A stretch of 64,000 nt of DNA from Azospirillum sp. TSA2s (GTDB taxonomy: Bacteria > Pseudomonadota > Alphaproteobacteria > Azospirillales > Azospirillaceae): NCBI RefSeq assembly GCF_004923315.1, contig NZ_CP039649.1, positions 268,501 through 332,500 of the forward strand. The letters run 5' to 3'. The number at the start of each line of letters is the position of its first letter. The stretch's first letter is position 1. Shown piece by piece: positions 25,472-33,949 of this stretch. The notes under the pieces were generated by a model. It was not told the origin of the DNA. It made no database searches and saw only the letters and a program-made list of their open reading frames with translations. The translations under genes were made by a program, and so were the position numbers.

Positions 25472-26197
25472 TCAAACTTCGATCAACGCATAAGGCCGCC
25501 CCGTCTCCTTCGGAATCGTCTGCGCCACATTGTACACCGGCGTCCCCCGCAGCGTTTTCCCGGTATAGCTCCCGTGATGCGCATGTCCATGCGCCACCGC
25601 CCGGACAGTGTCGAAGCGGTCTATCGTCTCCGCCAGCCGCGACGATCCCAGGAAGGGGAAGATCTCCGTCGGCTCCCCCTCCACCGTCGCGGCGATCGGG
25701 GCATAGTGCAGCACGACGAACACCCGCTCGGTGTCCAGCTGCCGCAGCGCGCTCTCCAGCCGCATCGCCTCGTTCACCGCCTCGTGGACGAACTGCTTGA
25801 TCGCCGGCTCGCCGAAGCTGTCGAGCATGCGGTTGCCGAAGCCGCCGCCGAAGCCCTTTACCCCGGCGAAGCCCACCCCACCGATCTCCTGCGGCGCGCC
25901 ATCCAGGAACCGCACGCCGGCCTGGGCCAGGATATGCTCGATCTCCTCCAGATGGCCGCATTCGTAATCATGGTTGCCGAACACTGCGACCACCGGGATG
26001 CCGATGGAGCGCAGGGCGTCGGCGAGGATCTCCGCCTCGCGCGGTTTGCCGTGGTTGGTCAGGTCGCCGCACAGCGCCAGCACGTCGGCCTTTCCGGCGA
26101 TCTCCTGGAACAGATCGCGATAGGGATACTGCGTGGTCTCGCCGACATGGATGTCGCCGATGGCGGCGACGGTCAGCCTGCGCTCATCCATTTCCAC
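25472..26197 (-). CDS. Calcineurin-like metallophosphoesterase
   Basis: The 241-aa protein has the full set of dinuclear-metal motifs in order: GDIH (residues 14-17), GDLTNHG (44-50), GNHD (74-77), the His in LHYAP (about 164) and GHAHHG (about 206). It should hydrolyse a phosphomonoester or phosphodiester; the substrate is not evident. There is no signal peptide, so it is cytoplasmic. Its start overlaps the end of the nucleotidyltransferase gene by 14 nt, so the two are coupled and may act on the same nucleotide-linked molecule. That link is inference. Confidence 0.9.
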   Translation of the reverse strand: MEMDERRLTVAAIGDIHVGETTQYPYRDLFQEIAGKADVLALCGDLTNHGKPREAEILADALRSIGIPVVAVFGNHDYECGHLEEIEHILAQAGVRFLDGAPQEIGGVGFAGVKGFGGGFGNRMLDSFGEPAIKQFVHEAVNEAMRLESALRQLDTERVFVVLHYAPIAATVEGEPTEIFPFLGSSRLAETIDRFDTVRAVAHGHAHHGSYTGKTLRGTPVYNVAQTIPKETGRPYALIEV

Positions 26198-26969
26198 TCT
26201 CCTTCAGGCTCTCCTTCGTGCCTTCCTCTCCGACCACGTCGGCGAAGCCCCACTGGGTGACGTCGATCAGGTAATCCTCGCGAGAGAACAGCCGGCCCCG
26301 GCAGATGCGGGTCTGGGCGACCGGCAGCTTGGCGCGCTCCTGCATCCGTTCCAGCAGCTCCGCCACCAGCCAGTCGGGGATGCGGTCGCGCTCGGTCGGG
26401 TAGATGAAGCGGAAGTTCAGCAGGTGGATCAGCAGCACTTCCCAATACTGCTCCATGTGGGCGAGCAGCCGTTTCCAGTCGATCTTGTCATGCTGTTTCA
26501 AAATCATGTGGGCCACGTCCGGCCCGTCGTACTTGTGGCGCATCTGGACGAATGATTTGGAGAAGATCATCTCCGTCGGCGCCACCAGCCGCACATCGGC
26601 GCCGCAGATCACCGCGCGGTGTTCCTCCTTGAACCAGCGGTCGTTGACCGGGTTGATGGCGACGGCGGAATTGAAGATGACGTCGAAGAACAGCTCGCCA
26701 TGCTTGACCTTGCCGATCCAGCGTTCGTCCTCGATCTCCGTTTCAAAGCCATGGTCCTGGAAATGGGAGAGGATGCGCGGGAAATCGCCGCCGCAGCAGA
26801 AGACGTCGATGTCCTTGGTCGGCCGGTTGATCCCGGTATAGGCGCTGACCGCGTATGTCCCGCCCAGCAGGAACGGGATGCCCGACTGGGTCAGCAGCTT
26901 CAGGCTTTCGGTATAGAAGGCCTCGGCCTCCGCGGTGACGGTGGCGCTGCCCTCACGGAGTTCGCTCAT
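26184..26969 (-). CDS. Nucleotidyltransferase-fold protein (Pol beta superfamily)
   Basis: The 261-aa protein has the superfamily active-site pattern: GG in FLLGGTYAVSAYTG and the metal ligands in RPTKDIDVFC at about 55, with a third acidic strand (ELFFDVIFNS). The rest is helical. It probably transfers a nucleotide to an unknown acceptor or is a MNT/NTP_transf-type enzyme. The ATG at 26969 (MSELREGS) has GGGGGAG about 7 nt upstream; the frame remains open to 27374 but the extra N-terminus looks non-coding and crosses the divergent gene. Operon with the metallophosphoesterase. Confidence 0.82.
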   Translation of the reverse strand: MSELREGSATVTAEAEAFYTESLKLLTQSGIPFLLGGTYAVSAYTGINRPTKDIDVFCCGGDFPRILSHFQDHGFETEIEDERWIGKVKHGELFFDVIFNSAVAINPVNDRWFKEEHRAVICGADVRLVAPTEMIFSKSFVQMRHKYDGPDVAHMILKQHDKIDWKRLLAHMEQYWEVLLIHLLNFRFIYPTERDRIPDWLVAELLERMQERAKLPVAQTRICRGRLFSREDYLIDVTQWGFADVVGEEGTKESLKESGNG

Positions 26970-27153
26970 GGACCACTCCCCCATTGCGTGCCGGCGTGAC
27001 ACGTCGCCCGGATACAACAGGGCAGGGCGGGAAGCGTTGCGGGAAAGGCGTTTGCCGCTCCCCCGCGGCGCCCGGCCGTATGTCAGACTTTCCTTGCCGC
27101 GCGCCGGGTAATTTGATCTGGTGCGGCCGGGTGGCCTTACCGGGGGTTGAGCC

Positions 27154-28761
27154 ATGGAGCTGTCGGCGGGAAATTCCGCGGATGTCGTCGCCGCGCTCTG
27201 CCGCGCCATGCTGCGGCCGGTCGAAAGCGCGTCCGCCTTGCGGGAGATCGAGGCGTCGCTGGAGCGTCTCCGCCATGCCCCGCCGGACGAGCGTGCCGCT
27301 TGCGCCTTGCAGGTGGGCCGCCTGACCCGCGATGCCGATCCGGTCCTGCGTCTGTCGGCGATGGCCGCGATCACCGGCGACCTGCGCCACTATGACGACC
27401 TGCTCGACCTGCTCGACCTGGAGTTTGAACGCCCGGATCTCGACCGTTTGCTGCACATCTATTGCTGCATGGGCCGCCAGCTTTTCCTGATGCGCATGGA
27501 CGGGGCGAGCCGGCCCGGCTTCTTCGAGGACAGCCTGTTCCCCTACTACACCCGCCTGATCGCGGCGATCCGCGACCGGCTCGGCCTCGCGCCGCGGCCC
27601 CGCCCGGCAGGCAACCCGGCCACCGGCCGGGTCGTGCTGGTGACGAACCAATTTCTTTCCCTGCGCCACCAGCCGTCGCGCGACCTGCTGTCCTATGCCA
27701 CGGTCCTGGAAGAGCGCTGCGGCCGGGAGGTGGTGATCCTCAACACCAACATCATGCCCACCGACATCCACAGCCTGTTCGTGCCGTCCTTCGCGTCCAG
27801 CGTGGAGCCCGCCTTTGACGGCAAGCAGGTGATCGAGGCGGACGGCCGCTCCTTCCGGATGCTGTCCTCGACCGGCCGCGGGCTGAGCCGGGAAAAGATC
27901 GATTGGTTCCTGCGCGCGGTCGAATGGCACGACCCGGACGTGGTGGTGTCGCTGGGCGGATCGGTCATCATCGCCGACTTGCTGGCTGCGGCGCGACCGA
28001 CCCTGTGCATCCCCACCACCAGCGGAGCCGTTCCGTCGCTGGCCGACATCGTGCTGGATTTCGGCGGTGGCGGCCGGCTGGCAAGCGGTCCGCTCGCTGC
28101 GTCATGGCGGCCCTTCCGCTTTCTGCATTCGCTGATCGGTGCATCGGAACCGGACAGGCCGGCAGCCACCTCCAAGGCGGCAAGCAGGGCCGGCCACGGT
28201 TTGCCGCACGATGCCTTCCTCTGTCTGGTCATCGGCAACCGGCTGGACGAGGAGGCCGACTGTGCCTTCCTCGCGATGCTGGAATCCCTCATCGACCGTG
28301 TTCCCCGGGCGGCGGCGGCGTTCGCCGGTGAAGCGGCGGCGCTTCCTGAGCGCCTGCAAGGGTCACGACATGCCGGACGCCTGTTCCACCTGGGCTATGT
28401 AACCGACATGGCGATGTTGATGCAAACGGCAGACGCCTATGTGAATCCGCTGCGCACCGGCGGCGGGGCGAGCGCCGCCGAGGCGCTGGCCGCCGGCGTG
28501 GTTCCGGTTTCGCTGCCGGTCGGCGACGTGTCGGCGGTTATCGGCCCCCGGTTCGTCGTTCCTGATTATGCCGCCGCCGTGGACCGGCTTGCCCTGCTGG
28601 CCAACGATCCGGCTCGCTTCGCCGAGGCGGCGGCCGAAGCGTGGTCCCAGAGCACCGGGCGAAGCAACCCGGCCGAGGCCGCGGCGGCGCTGTCGCGTTA
28701 TCTGGACGAAGCGGTCGAATTGCATGGGCGCGGCGGCATGGAAGAGCGAATTTGCAAATAA
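27154..28761 (+). CDS. GT-B glycosyltransferase-like protein (paralogue of 56020-57675)
   Basis: The 535-aa protein has two regions. Residues 1-145 are helical (LRLSAMAAITGDLRHYDDLL, YCCMGRQLFLMRMD). Residues 155-530 resemble a GT4-like GT-B fold (VVLVTNQFLSLRHQPSRDLL, LGGSVIIADLL, CIPTTSGAVPSLADIVLDFGG, LCLVIGNRLDEEADCAF, NPLRTGGGASAAEALAAGVVPVSLPVGD). The C-terminal GGG..AAEAL resembles the donor-binding E-x7-E region. It lacks membrane segments. A close paralogue with the same two regions lies at 56020-57675. Sugar donor and acceptor unknown. It stands alone with an HTH gene 65 nt downstream. Confidence 0.8.
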   Translation: MELSAGNSADVVAALCRAMLRPVESASALREIEASLERLRHAPPDERAACALQVGRLTRDADPVLRLSAMAAITGDLRHYDDLLDLLDLEFERPDLDRLLHIYCCMGRQLFLMRMDGASRPGFFEDSLFPYYTRLIAAIRDRLGLAPRPRPAGNPATGRVVLVTNQFLSLRHQPSRDLLSYATVLEERCGREVVILNTNIMPTDIHSLFVPSFASSVEPAFDGKQVIEADGRSFRMLSSTGRGLSREKIDWFLRAVEWHDPDVVVSLGGSVIIADLLAAARPTLCIPTTSGAVPSLADIVLDFGGGGRLASGPLAASWRPFRFLHSLIGASEPDRPAATSKAASRAGHGLPHDAFLCLVIGNRLDEEADCAFLAMLESLIDRVPRAAAAFAGEAAALPERLQGSRHAGRLFHLGYVTDMAMLMQTADAYVNPLRTGGGASAAEALAAGVVPVSLPVGDVSAVIGPRFVVPDYAAAVDRLALLANDPARFAEAAAEAWSQSTGRSNPAEAAAALSRYLDEAVELHGRGGMEERICK

Positions 28762-28784
28762 TCCTGCAAACTGGATAATATACC

Positions 28785-28790
28785 TATAAT
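28785..28790 (+). promoter_or_regulatory. Possible -10 element (TATAAT)
   Basis: A perfect TATAAT lies in an AT-rich patch 37 nt before the HTH gene. No convincing -35 is found 16-18 nt upstream, so the site would be weak or activator-dependent. Confidence 0.3.
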
Positions 28791-28826
28791 CTCCGACGGA
28801 ATCCCTCATTTCTGCGGAGCCTCCCG

Positions 28827-29513
28827 ATGCCCGTCGATCCCCGTACTCTGAAAGACGACCATTTCCCCTGCTGGGCGGAGGAGCCGCCGGTTCCTGCCGA
28901 CGGCTCGCTCGTTCCCGGCTCGCAGTTCCATGAGGAGCAATGGGTCATGGCCGCCGGCATGCTGGCGCGCGGCAGCAGCTTCCTCAATGTTGCCCGCGCC
29001 ATGGGCTGCAGTCGCACCACGCTTTGGCGCGCCTATTACGGCTCCAAGGATTTCCGCATCCGCGTCTGGTGGGAGCGTGAAGCCCTGAACCGCGAGGCCG
29101 AACTGCGCCTGTCTTCTCTCCGCGCCCTGGTGGCGGAGCAGATCGAACGGCTGGTCTCCGCCGGTGATCCCTCCACCGTCCGCTGGCTGGCCGAACGCCT
29201 CGGCCTCTTCGCCGGTCTCGATACTCCCAGGGATCTTCCCGACGCCAAGTCGCAATCGCCCGGCCTACAACCGCCCCGCCCCGAAGACCCGCCCGCCGTC
29301 ACCGTCCCCGAACTCGACGATGACATCCCCGGTGCGTTGCGCGAACGCACGCCGCCCGATCCGCGGGCCGTCGCCGCGATCCTCGCCCGCCCGGAATCGG
29401 CAGGCCCGAAGGGAGTCTATCCCTGGACCGTCAACCCCGACGATCCCTATCCCAACCTCCCGCCCTTTCCGCGGCTGCGCGGCGGAGCGGGGCCGTTCAC
29501 CCGCCGCCCCTGA
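28827..29513 (+). CDS. Helix-turn-helix protein of unknown function
   Basis: The 228-aa protein has a helix-turn-helix-like core at about residues 37-75 (VMAAGMLARGSSFLNVARAM, then GCSRTTLWRAYYGSKDFR), similar in spacing to HTH domains of small terminase subunits and resolvase-like regulators. A helical region to about 115 follows, then a Pro-rich, low-complexity tail (QPPRPEDPP, TVNPDDPYPNLPPFPRL). A GGAGCCTCCC stretch just precedes the ATG. No phage genes are nearby, so a terminase role is not supported; DNA binding is the inference. Confidence 0.65.
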   Translation: MPVDPRTLKDDHFPCWAEEPPVPADGSLVPGSQFHEEQWVMAAGMLARGSSFLNVARAMGCSRTTLWRAYYGSKDFRIRVWWEREALNREAELRLSSLRALVAEQIERLVSAGDPSTVRWLAERLGLFAGLDTPRDLPDAKSQSPGLQPPRPEDPPAVTVPELDDDIPGALRERTPPDPRAVAAILARPESAGPKGVYPWTVNPDDPYPNLPPFPRLRGGAGPFTRRP

Positions 29514-29602
29514 CTCCGGCGCCCCAGAGCCCGGCAGGATGGAACAGCACCGGAAAAACGTTCCACGCCGTTCCACCCCACCGCAACCACAAGCAGCCCT
29601 GG

Positions 29603-30871
29603 TCAAACCCCGAAATTCGGCTTCCCGGCCAGGATGTTGGAGGTCACGTCCTTGATATCGCGCAGGCCGCACATGGCCATGGTCACGTCCATCTCCTTGC
29701 GGATGATCTCCAGGCATTGGGCCACGCCGGCCTCGCCGCCGGCGCCCAGCCCATAGAGGAAGGCGCGGCCGATGAAGGTCCCCTTGGCGCCCAGCGCCAG
29801 AGCCTTGACCACGTCCTGGCCGGAGCGGATGCCGCCGTCCATCAGCACCTCGATGCGGTCGCCCACCGCCTCGACGATGGCCGGAAGCGCCGCGATGGAC
29901 GAAATCGCGCCGTCCAACTGCCGGCCGCCATGGTTGGAGACGATCAGCGCGTCGGCCCCGGTCTCCGCCGCCATCACCGCGTCTTCCGGATCGAGGATGC
30001 CCTTCAGGATCAGCTTGCCGCCCCAGCGGTCGCGGATGCGGCGCACGTCGTCCCAGTTCAGCGTCGGGTCGAACTGCTCCGCCGTCCAGGAGGACAGCGA
30101 CGACAGGTTGCTCACTCCCGTCGCGTGACCGACGATGTTGCGGAAGGTACGGCGGTGGGTGCGCAGCATGTTGATCGACCAGCGCGGCTTGGTCGCCATG
30201 TCCAGGATATTGCCGATGGTCAGCTTCGGCGGGGTCGACAGCCCGTTCTTGATGTCCTTGTGCCGTTGGCCCAGGATCTGCAGGTCCAGCGTCAGCACCA
30301 GCGCCGAGCAGCCCGCCGCCTTGGCGCGGTCGATCAGCTTGTCGATGAAGGCGCGGTCGCGCATGACGTAGAGCTGAAACCAGAAGGGCTTGTCGGTGTT
30401 CTCCGCCACGTCCTCGATGGAGCAGATGCTCATGGTGGACAGGGTGAAGGGCACGCCGGCCTTGGCGGCGGCGCGCGCTGCCAGGATCTCGCCGTCGGCA
30501 TGCTGCATGCCGGTCAGGCCGGTCGGGGCCAGCGCCACCGGCATCGCCACCGGCTGGCCGACCATGGTGCTGGCCAGCGTCCGGTTGGTCATGTCCACCG
30601 CCACGCGCTGGCGCAGCTTGATCCGGCCGAAGTCGGACTCGTTGGCGCGGTAGGTCGACTCGGTGTAGGAGCCGGAATCCGCGTAATCGTAGAACATCCG
30701 CGGCACGCGCCATTCCGCCAGCTGCCGCAGATCCTCGATGCAGGTGACGGGCCGGTCGGTGAACAGGTTCGCCCAGCGCGACGGCGGCCGCGACGAAGGC
30801 ATGCGAACGGAGGTCATGGGGCGTGTCTCGAACGGTTGCGCGTGAAACGGAAGGGGGGTGGATTTGGCCAT
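29603..30871 (-). CDS. lldD: FMN-dependent alpha-hydroxy-acid (L-lactate) dehydrogenase
   Basis: The protein oxidises an L-2-hydroxy acid, probably L-lactate to pyruvate, with FMN. Family motifs are present: YDYADSGSYTE near the N-terminus, PVALAPTGLTGM, PFWFQLYVMRDR, the catalytic SNHGGRQLDG (His base and Arg), and the FMN phosphate site LMDGGIRSGQDVVKALALGA. From the ATG at 30871 it is 422 aa; Met19 (30817, MTSVRMPSS) gives 404 aa, nearer the usual 380-400. No lactate permease or regulator is adjacent, so related substrates such as glycolate or mandelate remain possible. Confidence 0.9.
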   Translation of the reverse strand: MAKSTPLPFHAQPFETRPMTSVRMPSSRPPSRWANLFTDRPVTCIEDLRQLAEWRVPRMFYDYADSGSYTESTYRANESDFGRIKLRQRVAVDMTNRTLASTMVGQPVAMPVALAPTGLTGMQHADGEILAARAAAKAGVPFTLSTMSICSIEDVAENTDKPFWFQLYVMRDRAFIDKLIDRAKAAGCSALVLTLDLQILGQRHKDIKNGLSTPPKLTIGNILDMATKPRWSINMLRTHRRTFRNIVGHATGVSNLSSLSSWTAEQFDPTLNWDDVRRIRDRWGGKLILKGILDPEDAVMAAETGADALIVSNHGGRQLDGAISSIAALPAIVEAVGDRIEVLMDGGIRSGQDVVKALALGAKGTFIGRAFLYGLGAGGEAGVAQCLEIIRKEMDVTMAMCGLRDIKDVTSNILAGKPNFGV

Positions 30872-30931
30872 TCCCTCCGCGCACCGTCAAGCCATGGCTG
30901 CGGCAACGCTGCCCTTTGGCCGGCCCGCCGC

Positions 30932-31138
30932 TCAGCGCGCCGGCTTGGATTTCCGCTTCGGCTTGGAAGCGGAGTTGCCTTGCCCGGACTTCGGCGGCGT
31001 CATCATGGCCTTGAGCATCGCCGATTGGGCCGCCGCCTGGTTGCGCCTGGCCGCCGACATCGCGGCGGAGGTCCACATGCCGCTGGCGCGGTTGGCCCAG
31101 GAGAGCCAAGCGCTCATGAACGGGTTCTTGGTCATCAT
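30932..31138 (-). CDS. Small basic protein (68 aa), possibly phasin-related
   Basis: The ATG at 31138 has a GGAG site 8 nt upstream. The N-terminal half is Trp/Ala/Met-rich and amphipathic (NPFMSAWLSWANRASGMW, AAMSAARRNQAAAQSAMLKA). The C-terminus is strongly basic (KPKRKSKPAR), like DNA- or granule-binding tails. The N-terminal pattern recalls the granule-associated phasin family, but the protein is much shorter, so this is only a resemblance. The frame extends upstream to 32143 as antisense to the NIT-ANTAR gene; that part is not coding. Confidence 0.55.
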   Translation of the reverse strand: MMTKNPFMSAWLSWANRASGMWTSAAMSAARRNQAAAQSAMLKAMMTPPKSGQGNSASKPKRKSKPAR

Positions 31139-31300
31139 GGGAGCGACTCCGAAACGGGGAAACTCTCTTACAACAGCTCCGAACCCTTCGATGTTGCTCT
31201 GCACATCTTCGCGCCAACTGTCCGCCCATTTTTCCGGCAACGCCTCTGGACTCTCGCGCAAAAGCCGCATTCCCGCCCGGTCCGCGGGCGCGTTCAAGCT

Positions 31301-31315
31301 GGCATATCCATTGCG
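31301..31315 (+). promoter_or_regulatory. Sigma-54 promoter (-24/-12) of the NIT-ANTAR gene
   Basis: TGGCATATCCATTGC has TGGCA at -24 and TTGC at -12 with the required GG-N10-GC spacing. It sits 42 nt upstream of the ATG at 31358, giving a short leader. Sigma-54 with NtrC drives nitrogen-assimilation genes, which fits a nitrate-sensing antiterminator. No NtrC box was identified by eye. Confidence 0.65.
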
Positions 31316-31357
31316 TATGGACCCGTGGGGCAGGGCGATGTCGGGGGAACGGGTCGC

Positions 31358-32701
31358 ATGGATATCGAGCAGCAGAGTCGGGGAAGCGGGGCCGAAAGCG
31401 GGACCAGCGCCGCCGCGACGCGATTTCTTCGCGCCGCCAAGCTGTGCCGCATCCGCGACGTCGAACAGCTTCTGGTGGTCAGCGCCCTGGTTCGCGATCT
31501 CAGCGCCCTCATCCACGCCCTGCAGAAGGAACGCGGCGCCTCCTCCATCTATCTGGGCTCCAGCGGCAGCCGCTTCGCCGACGACCGCGCCCGCTGGCAA
31601 TCCGATGCCAAGGCGCTGGAGGCTGTGCTGCGCGACCGGCTGGATCTGGTGGACGAACAGCTCGACCGCCTCAGTTCGGGCGCGCAGTTCTACAGCCGCG
31701 TCGCAATCGCGCTCCACGCGCTGGACGGTCTGCCGGCCCTGCGCGGTCAGGTGTCGTCGCTGGCGCTGGTGCCGCAGGATTCGGTGAAGGCCTTCACCGA
31801 CATCATCGGCCATCTGCTGTCCGTGGTGTTCGAGGCCGCCGACATCGCCGCCGACCCTGCGATCTCCCGCGCCCTGGTCGCCCTGTTCAACATCGTCCAG
31901 GGCAAGGAATTCGCCGGTCAGGAGCGGGCGACCGCCAGCGCCGGCTTCTCGCGCGGGCGCTTCGACGGGGCGGAACATGCGCGCCTCGCCCAGTTGATCG
32001 ACGCGCAGAACCGAGCCTTCCGCATCTTCGCGGAGTTCGCCGATCCCGCCCACACCGCCGCCGTCCGCACCGCCCTGGCCGACCCTGCGGTGGCGGAGGT
32101 GGAGCGGATGCGTGCGGTGGCGCTCGCCGACGATGCCCGCCATGGCGAGTTGTCGGGCATCACGCCGGAGGTCTGGTTCGAACGCTCCACCCGCCGCATG
32201 GACCTGCTGAAGACGGTGGAGGACCGCCTGACCGAGGATCTCCGCCGGCTGTGCGAGGCGAAGCTTGCCCAGGCCCGCGCCGATCTGGAACAGGCCGACG
32301 GCCGCGCCCCCGATGCGGTGATGCCGGTCGCCATGGTGCTGGTCGATGCCGATCCGACCCTTGCAGGACAGGACGCCTCCGGTCTCTACGCCCCCGACGG
32401 GCTGCGGCCGAAGCTGATGCGCTCCGTCCTCGATGTCGTCCAGGCACAGTCCCAGCGCCTGCGCGACGTCAGCCTGGAACTGGAGACCGCCAAGGCGGCG
32501 CTCAACGAGCGCAAGGTGATCGACCGCGCCAAGGGCCTGCTGATGTCCACCCGCAACCTGTCGGAGGAGGAAGCCTACAAGCTGATCCGCAAGACTGCGA
32601 TGAACCAGAACAAGCGCATCATCGAGGTGGCGGATGCCATCCTCAGCATGTCCGACATCCTCCGCGGCGTCACTGCCGGTGCCACGGCGGGAGGAGGCTG
32701 A
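31358..32701 (+). CDS. Nitrate/nitrite-sensing NIT-ANTAR antiterminator (NasR-like)
   Basis: The 447-aa cytoplasmic protein has an NIT nitrate/nitrite-sensing four-helix domain at about residues 40-290 (VSALVRDLSALIHALQKERGASSIYLGS is the typical opening helix). An ANTAR RNA-binding domain follows at about 385-440 (LNERKVIDRAKGLLMSTR, SEEEAYKLIRKTAMNQNKRI). Such proteins bind dimeric hairpins in nitrate-assimilation leaders and prevent termination when nitrate is present. Nitrate or nitrite reductase genes are not in this window. I chose the ATG at 31358 because the longer frame is antisense to lldD. A sigma-54 promoter precedes it. Confidence 0.9.
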   Translation: MDIEQQSRGSGAESGTSAAATRFLRAAKLCRIRDVEQLLVVSALVRDLSALIHALQKERGASSIYLGSSGSRFADDRARWQSDAKALEAVLRDRLDLVDEQLDRLSSGAQFYSRVAIALHALDGLPALRGQVSSLALVPQDSVKAFTDIIGHLLSVVFEAADIAADPAISRALVALFNIVQGKEFAGQERATASAGFSRGRFDGAEHARLAQLIDAQNRAFRIFAEFADPAHTAAVRTALADPAVAEVERMRAVALADDARHGELSGITPEVWFERSTRRMDLLKTVEDRLTEDLRRLCEAKLAQARADLEQADGRAPDAVMPVAMVLVDADPTLAGQDASGLYAPDGLRPKLMRSVLDVVQAQSQRLRDVSLELETAKAALNERKVIDRAKGLLMSTRNLSEEEAYKLIRKTAMNQNKRIIEVADAILSMSDILRGVTAGATAGGG

Positions 32702-32706
32702 CCCGA

Positions 32707-33933
32707 TTACTGCACCGTCCGCACCGGCGAGAAGGGCAGCCCCGCCTGATCCAGCGCCCGGTCGATCACCTCGTCGGACTTCTGGTCGAACAGCTGCAGC
32801 AGCAGGTCGTCGACCATCCAGTCGTTGGTGGGCGTGCAGGCGGTGAACAGCTCACTGATGACCTCCGACTGGAAGTCCTCGCGCTGGGCGTCGCCGCCCT
32901 CATACTCCATGCGCTTGGCGACGCCGACCGCGACCTGGAACGGCTGGGTCAGGCCGGGAGCAACGGTCGCCTTCTTCATCAGCGCCGCCATGCCCAGCTC
33001 GCCGTCATCCCAGGCCAGCCGGCGGGCATTCTCCTGCGGGATGCCGGCGCGCAGCGCCATGCCGGCGACGAACAGCCCGAGGTCGCCGGCACACAGCGCG
33101 CGGAACAGCAGGACCGGCGTCAGGCGGCGGTTGGTGTGCAGCCACTGGATCACCGCGTCGATGTCTTCCGCCCCGCGCAGCACCGGGCGCAGCATGCGCA
33201 TGGTCGCGGCTTCCCGCCCGCGCTCCACCAGCCGTTCGACCAGCTCGCGCGACAGGCCGTGCGCCTGCATCAGCGTGGTGCGCATGCTGTCGGAGACGAA
33301 GGCGACCACCCGCTCCACCATTGCCAGCGACAGGCCGGGACGGGTCGCCGCCGCCTCGCTGACCATGCGGACCCGGCCGAAGCGGTCGAGCGCGCGGCTC
33401 ATCGCGCTGTCCGGCACCTCGGCGCCGTCATTGCGCAGCAATGCCGTCACCGCGATCACGTTGCCGCGCTCGGCGATCGCTCCGGAGACACGGGCCGAAA
33501 CCTTGGAGCGGCTGGCGACCGCCACATGTTTGCCGGCATCGGGATCGGACAGCACGTCCAGCAGCAGATCGTCGGTCAGGCCGGCGGCGTCGCGCAGGAT
33601 GGGGAAGGCCACCCGGCCGACGTCGCGCACCAGCCGCTCCGCCAGATCCTCGGTCAGCAGCGGGCTGTTGCGCAGCTGCCAGGCCACCGCCTCGCGCACC
33701 GCCACCTGGGCGTCGCCGGCAAAGCAATGCACCACCTCGATCGCCAGCGACCGTTCGGCCGGGCTGAGCGCGCCCGCCTCCAGGTCGTGGAACAGCTTGT
33801 TCATCGTCTCGATCCGCGTTTCCGCGTTCGGCGAGACGAGCAGCCGCTCCACGTCCTTGGACGACAGGCCGTTGGGGTGGGGGGCGTCGGGGTGGGCGGC
33901 GGCGTGTGGCATCATGGCACCCGGCTGCGGCAT
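32707..33933 (-). CDS. DUF2336 family protein
   Basis: The 408-aa all-helical protein resembles HEAT-like repeats and matches the alphaproteobacterial DUF2336 family (LSSKDVERLLVSPNAETRIETMNKL, LLTEDLAERLVRDVGRVAFPILRDA, SELVERLVERG-type repeats). The molecular function is unknown; the family often occurs beside regulatory or polar-cell genes. It lies 16 nt downstream of the LdtR-like regulator, so the two are probably cotranscribed. It is convergent with the NIT-ANTAR gene with only 5 nt between. Confidence 0.85.
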   Translation of the reverse strand: MPQPGAMMPHAAAHPDAPHPNGLSSKDVERLLVSPNAETRIETMNKLFHDLEAGALSPAERSLAIEVVHCFAGDAQVAVREAVAWQLRNSPLLTEDLAERLVRDVGRVAFPILRDAAGLTDDLLLDVLSDPDAGKHVAVASRSKVSARVSGAIAERGNVIAVTALLRNDGAEVPDSAMSRALDRFGRVRMVSEAAATRPGLSLAMVERVVAFVSDSMRTTLMQAHGLSRELVERLVERGREAATMRMLRPVLRGAEDIDAVIQWLHTNRRLTPVLLFRALCAGDLGLFVAGMALRAGIPQENARRLAWDDGELGMAALMKKATVAPGLTQPFQVAVGVAKRMEYEGGDAQREDFQSEVISELFTACTPTNDWMVDDLLLQLFDQKSDEVIDRALDQAGLPFSPVRTVQ

Positions 33934-33949
33934 CGGAGAAAACCTTCGC

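Noticed and set aside
26970..27374. N-terminal extension of the nucleotidyltransferase
   Set aside because: Arg/Ser-rich sequence without fold, overlapping the divergent glycosyltransferase-like gene; ATG 26969 has a ribosome site.
28827..29513. HTH protein as a phage small terminase
   Set aside because: HTH spacing is similar, but there is no large terminase, portal or other phage gene nearby.
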